DNA of 64,000 nt from CAVZMI01 sp050011775 (GTDB lineage Bacteria > Bacteroidota > Ignavibacteria > UBA10030 > CAVZMI01), in NCBI GenBank assembly GCA_050011775.1, contig JBEKIL010000001.1, forward strand, positions 310,001 through 374,000, read 5' to 3'. Below the pieces are notes generated by a model that searched no databases, was not told the origin of the DNA, and saw nothing but the letters and a program-made list of their open reading frames with translations. Of the stretch, positions 51,192 through 60,458 are shown one piece after another; the first letter of the stretch is position 1, and each line of letters begins with the position of its first letter. The position numbers and the translations under genes were made by a program.

Positions 51192-54100
51192 GTGGTTTCT
51201 TTCAATGTAACGGCCAGGCTCACTTCAGCCCGGAGTAAATTAGTATATTCAAACGGGTGGATTTGGGCAATGGTTATTCTTTTCACCATATTATCTCCCT
51301 CAACGCTCAGGGGGCGTGACCTTCATCTTTCGCTATTTGAATCCGCTCCTGCCCTGCAAGATACAGTACGATCAGATTCTATTGTCATCCTGGAATTTTC
51401 TGCATCACAGCGCCTTGAACGGGCACATCGGGCTGTTTCGTTTATTTGGGATTTCACAACGGGGGCTGGAGCCGGTCCGGATACTACAAGTGCCGGTTCC
51501 TACCAGCGATTGCTCGCCGCGCCGCGCGATTCCAGTGCGCGGTTAAAGAACTTTACATATCAGTATAAAGACCAGCCGCAAGTATCCCTTTTTCGTCCAC
51601 GGGAATTTCATCCGCTCTTCTTAAAACCACCGGCGCAAAGTAGCCAATGGAGTGCGAAGCTTGATTCGGCAGGTTCAAATGTCATCATCCGTGAAACTCT
51701 GAGTAATTTTGATGTCAGGATACCCTTAAAAATTCCATTGGATGAGTATATGCGGTTAAGTCTTGCAGATGGTTGGCGGCGAGCATTTGAAGACCGTGCC
51801 CACCAGTATACCCTAAAAGAAGGGAAACAAGATGATTTCGGTGCACTGATCGGGTCAGTGACAAAAATCGAAATTCCCGTTCCTGCCAATCCGGTCCTAA
51901 GTATTTTTGGTAAGCCAAGTATAAGTCTGAACATATCCGGTGATGTGAACATCAAAGCCGCGTATCGTTCGATAACACAGGATGAAGCAACTATTTCCGC
52001 TTTTGGTAATACGCGAAACGAGCCCGATTTTGCTCAGGTGGTGCGTTTAAACGTTGATGGTCTTATTGGCGATAAGCTAGCGATACGTGCAAACTGGGAC
52101 ACTCAGACGCAGTTCGAATATGAAAACCGGCTAAGTCTGGTCTATACAGGATATGATGACGAGATTGTGAAAAAGGTAGAAGCAGGAAACGTTTCACTTT
52201 CAACACCGTCATCCTTTATCGGGAGTAGTCAGGCGCTGTTCGGAATCAAGGCCACCATGCAATTCGGTCCTCTAACACTCACAACCCTGGCTTCTCAGAA
52301 AAAAGGTCAGGTGCAGGAGCTTACCGTTTCGGGCGGATCAAGTGAACAAAAATTTGAAATTCATCCGTATCAGTTCTCCACAAATCACTATTTTGTCGAT
52401 GCAGAGTATCGTAGTCAATACGAATTGTATTATGATACTCCAAAGCATCTAACTAATCCGGAGTTAGCAATAAGCGAAATCGAAGTCTATAAAAGCCGAT
52501 ATTTTTCAACTGCTGCTAATGGTGAAGAAAAACCTGCTAATGTGTATCTCAATCTCGAGCCTGCACCGCCATCAGGTAAATATGACGACAAACTCCGTGA
52601 TTCAATAACTGTCATACCCGGTGAGATTGAGGGTGGTAAATTCGTTAGACTCGACCCTTCGGCTTATACGGTTGAAAAGTATACAGGTATATTAACCCTT
52701 AACAGCAATATTCAGGAGGGTGAGATCATCGCCGTTGCTTATCGCACAGTTGGTGGTATAACCTACGGTGAATTTGCAGCAAAAGCAGATTCAGCAAAAA
52801 TAAGAGTACTGAAACTTGTTAAACCGTCAATTTTAATACCGTCATATAAGGCGGCATGGAATCTTCTTATAAAGAACCGCTATCAACTTGGTGGTCTCGG
52901 GTTGAAGAAGGAGAAATTCGAACTAAATATCTATTATAACATCCCGGGTCAGCAACCTGTAGATCAGCTGTACGGACAGAGTTTGCTTCAGGTATTCCAT
53001 CTCGACAAGATCAATGATGCAGGTGAAACAACGCCGGATAATAAATTTGACTTTACCCCTGGAATCACAATTGATCCTGAACACGGCGAGTTGATTTTTC
53101 CTATGCTTGAGCCATTTCGTACGGCGATTCCGGATTGGTGGGGACCACCGCACAATGTACAATCCGACGTTCCTGCTGACAGTCTCACATTTCCGGATAT
53201 TTACGATACGACGACGACAATTGCTCGTCAGAGTATACGTGATCGTTTTATAATTTCCGGAAAATATTCTTCGGATATAAAATCACGATACTCAATCGGA
53301 TTTAATGTGGTACAGAACAGTGTGCAGGTACTGCTCGACGGAGTTCCCCTGCTGGCCGGGGTTGACTACTCCGTCGATTATAACGTTGGGGAAGTGATAA
53401 TCCGCAGAGATGATGCTCTGGTACCCGGGAAAAACCTCCAGATTAAGTACGAATCGAACGATCTTTTTCAAATGGCATCAAAGACGCTGATGGCGGTACG
53501 AGGGGATCTCCGTCTGGGGCAAACGTCGAATCTCGGTTTTACTGTAATGAATTATAATCAGCAGACGCTGAGCGATAAAGTCCGGCTCGGCGAAGAGCCG
53601 ATGAGCAACACTATACTCGGTATCGACGGATCGACAAAACTCGATTTGAATTTCTTAACCGATGCGTTGAATATCCTTCCGAGTTACTATTCAAAAGAAG
53701 TCTCGCAGTTTACGTTCAAAGGTGAAGCGGCGTATATGCTTCCTGATCCGAATACAAAGAAAAGTACGATTGAGAGTGACGGCAGCATGGGAATAGCGTA
53801 TATCGACGATTTTGAGGGGTTAAAACGCACAATCCCTCTTGGGATAGGTTATACAATGTGGCATTATGCAAGCGCACCAAAATATTTTATGGGCCACGAC
53901 CCAGCACCGGTGAAGCCTGATAGTATTGATATCATGAATACCATATCGGACGCCTCGAAAGTACGTTATAAAGGAAAAACATATTGGTTTAACATCACGT
54001 CGGGCGTAAATGTTGAGGATATTTGGCCCGAGCGAAAAGTTGCAATCGATCAAAAACAGACGACAGCACTGACAATCCACTATGACCCGACACAACGCGG

Positions 54101-57100
54101 AGTGTACAATTACTGGCCGGATTCTGTAGCAAAAAATCCCCGCACTAACTGGGGCGGACTTATGAAAGTCATTTCCAGTGCTTCAACTAATTTGATTGAC
54201 GAGAATATTGATTATATCGAATTCTGGATGCAAATCACTGATGCTAAAGAATTAGATAGTGCGAAATTGTTGATCGATCTCGGAAGAATTAGTGAAGATG
54301 TCATTCCAAATGGCATATTGAATACGGAAGATGGTATCCATGGAAAACCCCCCAACGATCGTCTCATGCCCGATGAAGATGTAGGACTGGATAGTTTAAC
54401 TGATGAAGAAGAGAAGGCAAGGTGGCCCAATCTGGGGGATGATCCGAGTGGAGATGATTATGAATACCATAGCGGAGGTTCATACGATAAAGTCAATGGA
54501 ACCGAGGGAAACGGAAAAACCGAAAGCGGATTATTTCCTGACGGCGAAGACATCAACCGGAATGGAAATCTTGATTTAGCAAACAGTTATTTTGAGTATG
54601 AAGTCCCACTAGATACAACAGGCGGCATGAACGGGACCACAACCGGAAAGAAAAATCCGTACATCGTAGGCGGAGGATTGACCGACAAACGCTGGTATCA
54701 GTTCCGGATCCCACTGATTAATCCGACACGAAAAATTGGTGATCCGAGTCTTACTACGGTTCAATATGTACGGCTGTGGTTCACAGGAACGGCTAAACCT
54801 GTTGAGATTAATATCATCGACATCTCACTTGTCGGAAGCCAGTGGATCGAGGTGGATAAAAACGACAGTACAATGACCGTCTCCACGGTGAGTATCGAGG
54901 AAACACCGGGGTACGTATCGCCGCCCGGAGTAATTCGCGAGCAGGATAAAACAAAGCCGAATGAGAACGTTCAGGCCAATGAACAATCTCTTGTATTAAA
55001 GGTTCGGGGATTGAAGAGTGGACAAAGCCGCCAGGTAAAGAAAATCTCTTCATATAAACCACTCGATCTTTTCAGTTATCGAGCCCTTAAAATGTTTGTG
55101 CGGAGCGATCCAAATTTCCATTATCAGGCGAATCCCTTGCACTATGATGCAGAATTTTTCTTCCGTTTCGGGCTCGATTCACTGAATTATTATGAATATT
55201 CTGCACCGCTGCGTCCACCCGAAGGATTAGATGCCACCGGCCAATGGATGATGAATAACGTGGAAATTATTTTCAAAGAACTTACAGCTCTGAAGCAAAA
55301 ACGTGACTCACTCAATAAGGCAATTCCTCCGGAAGCGACCAGCAATGGTCCGCCAGGTTCATATTATACAGTATATGGTCAGCCAACGCTAACGCAGATC
55401 AGAGAGATATCTGTTGGAGTGCGAAATCCTGCTGATACCAATATTGCAACTTCGATTACCGGCGATGTGTGGATAGATGAACTTCGAGTCATCGACGTCG
55501 ATGCAACTCCTGGCTGGGCAGCACGTCTGGAATCGACCCTGAAACTTGCAGATCTTGCAACAGCATCACTAATAATTTCACGTGTGGATCCGTATTTCCA
55601 TACTCTTGATCAGCGTTTCGGGAACAGGAATTTGAATATGAATTGGTCTGTCGATACAAAAATTATGCTGGAACGTTTTTTACCCACATCCTGGACCGGC
55701 AGTAGCATGATGGTTTCATATACACATAACGAGCAGCTGAGTACGCCACTATACATGCCCGGAACCGATATGCTGGCAGAGGAAGCCGCCCGGCGGGCCG
55801 CTGAAGTGGTACAGTCGAATACTAACTCGGAAGAAACCTCAAAAGCTGTCCATGACTCAATTGTGAGTGCAACTCAGATTCTATCAGTTTCAGACACGTG
55901 GGCTCTTCCAACGATAAGAATTAACAGTCCATCGAGAGCATGGTATATTCAGTACCTTCTAAATAGGCTTTCATTCAGTTTCACCTATACAAAAGCAAAT
56001 GAGCGGTCACCCGTTATCCAGGCCCGTCAGCGATGGTCCTGGAGCACAGGTATGTCGTATAGTGTCACATTTGGAGTTGACAATTATCTCTCACCATTCG
56101 AATCGTTTTTTGATGAAGTTCCGGTACTGGATTTCGTCAAAGGATGGCGGTTGTTTTACACACCACAGAGCTTCACTGTCAGCCTGGCGGCTCAACGGGG
56201 CCGAATAGACGAGCTTCAACGCGGTCCAAATGGGTTAAAACCGGTTCAGCGAACGTTCACATCGAACCGGTCTCTATCGTTTCTCTGGAAATTTACTGAA
56301 GGGGGGCTTGTCAATCCGTCATTCGATTATTCCCTGAATATAACGAGTAGCCTCGTTCATCTCGAGCTGGATTCTCTAGGGAATCAGCGGCGGTTTTCTC
56401 AAATTCTTAAGGATATTTTTTTTAGCGACAGGCTAATCAATTTCGGCATTGATAACGGGTATGACCAGCGAATAAGTCTCTCTTTCAAGCCGCGTATTCC
56501 CACACTGTTTAAACTCGATAAATGTTTTGAGTTAGGCGGAACCTACTCGAGCGGGTATCGCTGGTCGTATAATTTCCAACAGGAAGAGATTGGGAAATCT
56601 GCCGGTGTGGGTACTTCGTTGAATATAAATACGTCATTCAGACTAAAACAGTTCACCGATCCGTGGTTTCCTTCGAGTGATGTTACCGTGCCCGATAGTA
56701 TGAAACCGGCATTCGATTATTCCCAGATTTTTCAGACATTTGTGAAAACCCTTTTCCTCGATTATGAAACCATTTCATTGACGTTTAGCCAATCCAATAA
56801 TATACAAAATGGCGGAACAAGGGGTGGAACAGGGTTCGGGAATTTCTGGGGGCGGGTACCTTTTTTCCAGCAGAGTAATCCGGAACTCGGACCGTCGCAG
56901 ATTTACCAGCTGGGTCTTACCTCGGGCCCGAACGATAGATTGACTAATTTTAGAATCCGGCCAACGTTCCCGTTCTTCAGTTTCGATGTGGAACCTGGAT
57001 TACGAGCTCCTGGAGCAAATATGATCGATAATTTCACTCAGACAAATCGGTTTAGTCTGACAACCTCACGCGATCTCTGGAAGGGAGCGCGTGTCGATCT

Positions 57101-58040
57101 CAAATGGAATGTATCATGGTCGTTCAACCGTAATGTAAGCATGAGTTCGGACGCTACCGGACGGGCGACAATTCTCAGTACCACAACCACCGGAGATGTC
57201 GAGCGTTCGTTTTTTACTCTTCCTCCATTTTTCCTCTTCAAACCGTTCAAAAGCGGGATAGGACAGGTCGGTAAGTTATTTGAAGAAATGCGTGCAGATA
57301 CAACAGAAGAAGTCGGAGAGAAATTAGCTAAGGCGTTTGAACAAGGATTCGAGACTTTACCCTTTTTATCGAAGATGCTCGGAGGTCTGTTGCCACGCCT
57401 GAATTATTCTTTAAGGTGGGATGGACTTGAGAAGCTGCCGTATTTGAGAGATGTTGCGTCGCGTGTATCATTCGATCATGCGTATCAATCGACCTACAAT
57501 CGGAGATGGCGTGGGGGGTCCGAGGCCCTAGGAACAACAACCGAATCAGAACGCATAAGTTACGGGTTTGAACCGCTGGCAAGTATTTCTCTCCAATTCA
57601 AGGAATTCTGGAAAGGAAATATGAATGGAAGCATTAAATATTCCACACAAACGACATATGATCTGAATATTTCCACAACACAAATTGTCGAAGGTTCACA
57701 GCAGGATTTATCGGTGACGCTCGGCTATTCACGTCGTGGTTTTGAGATACCGCTCTTCGGACTTTCACTCTCCAACGATATTGACGTAAATTTTTCATAT
57801 ACCTATTCCAAGAATTCCCGAAAAACATATACTCCTGACCAGCTCACATCGGACGGTACCCCGTTTGAAGGATCAACACGTACTATACTTGAGCCGCGAA
57901 TCAAGTATGTCCTGAGCAATAGGGTCTCAGCTTCGATGTATTATCGACGAACGAATATACAGCCTGATGAGGGATCACGGACAATCGGACAAAAAACGAG
58001 TGAGTTCGGGTTTGATATTAAGTTATCGATAGGTCAATAA
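51192..58040 (+). CDS. sprA: SprA/Sov, T9SS outer-membrane translocon
   Basis: 2282 residues, within the range of known SprA/Sov proteins (~2300-2500). SprA is a 36-strand single-chain barrel that forms the export pore of the type IX secretion system. Repeated SprA-type segments (GKPSISLNISGDVNIKAAYR; WDTQTQFEYENRLSLVYTGYDDEIVKKVEAGN; DALVPGKNLQIKYES; IDDFEGLKRTIPLGIGYTMW) are followed by long runs of alternating aromatic/polar barrel strands to the C-terminus. The gene begins with GTG at 51192. A basic n-region (ARLTSARSKLVYSNG) precedes a hydrophobic core (WIWAMVILFTILS), so it is a plausible long signal peptide. An in-frame ATG at 51270 is an alternative. The 208-base gap to lptF holds no other recognised feature. 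Confidence 0.93.
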   Translation: MVSFNVTARLTSARSKLVYSNGWIWAMVILFTILSPSTLRGRDLHLSLFESAPALQDTVRSDSIVILEFSASQRLERAHRAVSFIWDFTTGAGAGPDTTSAGSYQRLLAAPRDSSARLKNFTYQYKDQPQVSLFRPREFHPLFLKPPAQSSQWSAKLDSAGSNVIIRETLSNFDVRIPLKIPLDEYMRLSLADGWRRAFEDRAHQYTLKEGKQDDFGALIGSVTKIEIPVPANPVLSIFGKPSISLNISGDVNIKAAYRSITQDEATISAFGNTRNEPDFAQVVRLNVDGLIGDKLAIRANWDTQTQFEYENRLSLVYTGYDDEIVKKVEAGNVSLSTPSSFIGSSQALFGIKATMQFGPLTLTTLASQKKGQVQELTVSGGSSEQKFEIHPYQFSTNHYFVDAEYRSQYELYYDTPKHLTNPELAISEIEVYKSRYFSTAANGEEKPANVYLNLEPAPPSGKYDDKLRDSITVIPGEIEGGKFVRLDPSAYTVEKYTGILTLNSNIQEGEIIAVAYRTVGGITYGEFAAKADSAKIRVLKLVKPSILIPSYKAAWNLLIKNRYQLGGLGLKKEKFELNIYYNIPGQQPVDQLYGQSLLQVFHLDKINDAGETTPDNKFDFTPGITIDPEHGELIFPMLEPFRTAIPDWWGPPHNVQSDVPADSLTFPDIYDTTTTIARQSIRDRFIISGKYSSDIKSRYSIGFNVVQNSVQVLLDGVPLLAGVDYSVDYNVGEVIIRRDDALVPGKNLQIKYESNDLFQMASKTLMAVRGDLRLGQTSNLGFTVMNYNQQTLSDKVRLGEEPMSNTILGIDGSTKLDLNFLTDALNILPSYYSKEVSQFTFKGEAAYMLPDPNTKKSTIESDGSMGIAYIDDFEGLKRTIPLGIGYTMWHYASAPKYFMGHDPAPVKPDSIDIMNTISDASKVRYKGKTYWFNITSGVNVEDIWPERKVAIDQKQTTALTIHYDPTQRGVYNYWPDSVAKNPRTNWGGLMKVISSASTNLIDENIDYIEFWMQITDAKELDSAKLLIDLGRISEDVIPNGILNTEDGIHGKPPNDRLMPDEDVGLDSLTDEEEKARWPNLGDDPSGDDYEYHSGGSYDKVNGTEGNGKTESGLFPDGEDINRNGNLDLANSYFEYEVPLDTTGGMNGTTTGKKNPYIVGGGLTDKRWYQFRIPLINPTRKIGDPSLTTVQYVRLWFTGTAKPVEINIIDISLVGSQWIEVDKNDSTMTVSTVSIEETPGYVSPPGVIREQDKTKPNENVQANEQSLVLKVRGLKSGQSRQVKKISSYKPLDLFSYRALKMFVRSDPNFHYQANPLHYDAEFFFRFGLDSLNYYEYSAPLRPPEGLDATGQWMMNNVEIIFKELTALKQKRDSLNKAIPPEATSNGPPGSYYTVYGQPTLTQIREISVGVRNPADTNIATSITGDVWIDELRVIDVDATPGWAARLESTLKLADLATASLIISRVDPYFHTLDQRFGNRNLNMNWSVDTKIMLERFLPTSWTGSSMMVSYTHNEQLSTPLYMPGTDMLAEEAARRAAEVVQSNTNSEETSKAVHDSIVSATQILSVSDTWALPTIRINSPSRAWYIQYLLNRLSFSFTYTKANERSPVIQARQRWSWSTGMSYSVTFGVDNYLSPFESFFDEVPVLDFVKGWRLFYTPQSFTVSLAAQRGRIDELQRGPNGLKPVQRTFTSNRSLSFLWKFTEGGLVNPSFDYSLNITSSLVHLELDSLGNQRRFSQILKDIFFSDRLINFGIDNGYDQRISLSFKPRIPTLFKLDKCFELGGTYSSGYRWSYNFQQEEIGKSAGVGTSLNINTSFRLKQFTDPWFPSSDVTVPDSMKPAFDYSQIFQTFVKTLFLDYETISLTFSQSNNIQNGGTRGGTGFGNFWGRVPFFQQSNPELGPSQIYQLGLTSGPNDRLTNFRIRPTFPFFSFDVEPGLRAPGANMIDNFTQTNRFSLTTSRDLWKGARVDLKWNVSWSFNRNVSMSSDATGRATILSTTTTGDVERSFFTLPPFFLFKPFKSGIGQVGKLFEEMRADTTEEVGEKLAKAFEQGFETLPFLSKMLGGLLPRLNYSLRWDGLEKLPYLRDVASRVSFDHAYQSTYNRRWRGGSEALGTTTESERISYGFEPLASISLQFKEFWKGNMNGSIKYSTQTTYDLNISTTQIVEGSQQDLSVTLGYSRRGFEIPLFGLSLSNDIDVNFSYTYSKNSRKTYTPDQLTSDGTPFEGSTRTILEPRIKYVLSNRVSASMYYRRTNIQPDEGSRTIGQKTSEFGFDIKLSIGQ

Positions 58041-58084
58041 TTTTTTCTGTCGTGAAATATGATGTTTGCCGTGTGTGGAGGGAG

Positions 58085-58981
58085 TTATTTTGCTCCACGT
58101 CGTATTCGAACACTTCCCAGTCCGGCTTCGACTGTGACGTTCAAACGCCCGGGAGCCGAGGAATAATTGTTGGTATAATAGATATTATCCTCATGTTCGA
58201 CAAAAGCGGGATCGATATGAATTTTTGAGATCCAGCTTTCCTCGCATATTACCTTTGCACCGATATTATCGGGAATATTGACTGTGATTGCACCGAGGCC
58301 TACTTCAATCTTGACATCTGCTATGGAATGGAAATCACCACTGAAATCAAGATCGTAACTTCCCACACCGCCACTGAATTTTAATCGGTGAAAATTTGTA
58401 TTACCGAGTCTCGTGGCTACGAGCTTCCCTACTCCGGATTCAATATGCAGATCCTCTATCTCGGCGCGATTGGGCTCATCGCATCGGAGGATAACAGAGC
58501 TTGCACCTGTTGAGAGCTTGAATTTTTTAATCTGCAGCCCGGTAAGATCGAACTCACCCTTTCCACAACCTAGTTCTGCATCAACACAAATCGGGACAGC
58601 ATCGGTGAACCTAAGGTACCATTTACCCGATTCAATATCGCCAAGCTTGACGTTATGATCATCTCCGTCATGATATTGATCACCCTTATTGAGATCGATG
58701 TTCAGATAACCGATAGAGTTTCGGATGTTATAGTTGATATTGGTTTTTGCCTGTTCATTTCCTTCAAAACGAATGTCTGCTGATAGAATTTTTCCGGGAT
58801 CACCACGCGAGACATACACATTGCCAAAGAGCGACTCAATTTTTATAACAATTTCGCGCTCGTCTGTACGTTGGATTTCCCGGTGAAGCCCTGCATTCAC
58901 AGCAATTACTACGGTTGTTGTAAGGGCAAGCAAGCCGGGAATAAGAATCACACGTGCATTATGTCGGATGAAATTCTTCAT
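58085..58981 (-). CDS. Membrane-anchored toast-rack/DUF4097-like protein
   Basis: About 298 residues from the ATG at 58981. N-terminal membrane helix (VILIPGLLALTTTVVIAVNAG). The remainder has the repeating beta architecture of 'toast-rack'/LiaF-C or DUF4097-like proteins: strands containing IKIESLFGNVYVS, ELGCGKGEFDLTGLQI, LSTGASSVILRC, IESGVGKLVATRLG and VEAGLGSVRIRR. The repeated G(A/V/L)G turns are distinctive. It follows the ECF sigma gene by 72 bases, so it may be part of an envelope-stress response; it lacks an anti-sigma zinc-finger motif. Confidence 0.75.
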   Translation of the reverse strand: MKNFIRHNARVILIPGLLALTTTVVIAVNAGLHREIQRTDEREIVIKIESLFGNVYVSRGDPGKILSADIRFEGNEQAKTNINYNIRNSIGYLNIDLNKGDQYHDGDDHNVKLGDIESGKWYLRFTDAVPICVDAELGCGKGEFDLTGLQIKKFKLSTGASSVILRCDEPNRAEIEDLHIESGVGKLVATRLGNTNFHRLKFSGGVGSYDLDFSGDFHSIADVKIEVGLGAITVNIPDNIGAKVICEESWISKIHIDPAFVEHEDNIYYTNNYSSAPGRLNVTVEAGLGSVRIRRGAK

Positions 58982-59053
58982 AACACTGGGATATAGATAC
59001 ATTTCTCCCTTACCATACGGATTGAGACCGAGTTTGTTGCATTCCTGCCGGTT

Positions 59054-59692
59054 TCAATAGTTATGGATCCTGTCACGTAGGTATTTATTGAGCATTTCAC
59101 GGGCTCTAAAGAGGTGTGCCTTGACCGTCCCTATAGGGAGATGAAGTATTTTTGCAATTTCGGTATATTCTTTTTCTTCGGTATGGCGAAGGACAATGAC
59201 ACGACGATATTTCTCGGGTAGCGATGCGATTGCTTCTTCGATCAGTGTTGATCGCTGTCGTCGAATGATGTCACGGTCCGGTTCATAGGTGGTATCGGGA
59301 AGTTCAAACGAAAAATCGCTCTCGACCGATTCAATAGGTTTATCGATGGAATATGTCTGGAGTTTCTTCTTACGAATATAGTCGATACAATTGTTGGTCG
59401 CAATTTTATATAACCAGGTTGAGAATGCGTATTCTTCGTTAAAGCTCTTAAGCGATGCAAATGCCTTAATGAAAGTCTCCTGCACTAAGTCTTCGATCTC
59501 ATCACCGGAGGAAATCATTCGCCTCAGGAGATGATAGATGGCATCGTGGTATTTAACCATGAGACGTTGAAATGCTTCCTGATTTCCGCGAATGGCAGCA
59601 CGGATGAGTCTTGAATCTTCGGAACGAGATTCTAGACGCCGTTGTTCTTTAACATCGGGTTGGTGATTGGTATGTGCGGATGTTTTTTTCAT
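59054..59692 (-). CDS. ECF-type RNA polymerase sigma factor
   Basis: About 212 residues from the ATG at 59692 (MKKTSAH; an upstream TTG frame to 59734 is unlikely). Sigma2 at ~45-115 (FQRLMVKYHDAIYHLLRRM; EDLVQETFIKAFASL; FSTWLYKIATNNCIDYIRKK) and sigma4 at ~150-205 (LPEKYRRVIVLRHTEEKEYT; IAKILHLPIGTVKAHLFRAR helix-turn-helix). RpoE-like subgroup. Likely co-transcribed with the membrane protein at 58085; no classical anti-sigma gene is adjacent. rseP elsewhere in the window could take part in a proteolytic cascade, but that is speculation. Confidence 0.92.
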   Translation of the reverse strand: MKKTSAHTNHQPDVKEQRRLESRSEDSRLIRAAIRGNQEAFQRLMVKYHDAIYHLLRRMISSGDEIEDLVQETFIKAFASLKSFNEEYAFSTWLYKIATNNCIDYIRKKKLQTYSIDKPIESVESDFSFELPDTTYEPDRDIIRRQRSTLIEEAIASLPEKYRRVIVLRHTEEKEYTEIAKILHLPIGTVKAHLFRAREMLNKYLRDRIHNY

Positions 59693-59823
59693 CAATACTG
59701 CTGGAAACATACCAGAAAAACCAACGAATATCAAGGGAAAAACATATTCAGGAATAACGACTGCCGTTGCAACTCAGCATGGTTTTTATTACTTTGATAG
59801 AAGAATAAAAAGTGAACGGATCA

Positions 59824-60441
59824 ATGTTACTGACTTTTGAAGGACTCGATTCTTCAGGGAAATCAACACAGGCACAACTGTTAGTCGATCGACTCAATCA
59901 AAACGGATACAGGACACTTCTTCTCCGTGAGCCCGGGGGGACTCCTCTTTCTGAACATCTGCGGACGCTCCTACTCGACAGACAGCATCTTGCGATAACT
60001 CCAATGTCGGAATTTTTGATGTTCTCAGCAAGCCGTGCCCAGCTTGTCGAATCTGTAATTCGCCCTGCACTCGACGAGGGAACAATCGTGATATGCGATC
60101 GTTTTTATGATTCCTCGACCGTATACCAGGGATGGGGAAGAGGCCTGCGTCTAGATGAAATCCAGCGGATCAACCACGTAGCGACCGGCGGACTTGTTCC
60201 CGATAGGACAATTATTCTCGACATTTCGATTGAAGAAATTCTTACACGTAAAATTGCTGCCGGCTACGGAACCGACCGGATTGAAAACGCAGGGAATTTG
60301 TTTTATCAGAAAGTACGTGAAGGGTATCATGCAATTGCACGTGAAGAACCAACGCGCATCATTCTTATTAACGGATTACGACCAATTGAAGAAATTCACA
60401 AAGAAATATGGCATCTCGTTCAACAACTTCAGGGATTGTGA
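59824..60441 (+). CDS. tmk: Thymidylate kinase
   Basis: About 205 residues. Phosphorylates dTMP to dTDP. P-loop FEGLDSSGKSTQA, the dTMP-binding DRFYDSSTVYQGWGRG, and LREPGGTPLSE (DRX-type LREPGGT motif). The ATG at 59824 gives the typical short N-terminus (MLLTFEGLD); a GTG at 59812 would add four residues. It is followed after 17 bases by the S41 protease gene and stands near the deoxynucleoside kinase, both in dNTP metabolism. Confidence 0.94.
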   Translation: MLLTFEGLDSSGKSTQAQLLVDRLNQNGYRTLLLREPGGTPLSEHLRTLLLDRQHLAITPMSEFLMFSASRAQLVESVIRPALDEGTIVICDRFYDSSTVYQGWGRGLRLDEIQRINHVATGGLVPDRTIILDISIEEILTRKIAAGYGTDRIENAGNLFYQKVREGYHAIAREEPTRIILINGLRPIEEIHKEIWHLVQQLQGL

Positions 60442-60458
60442 GGCAAAGGATTAATTCT

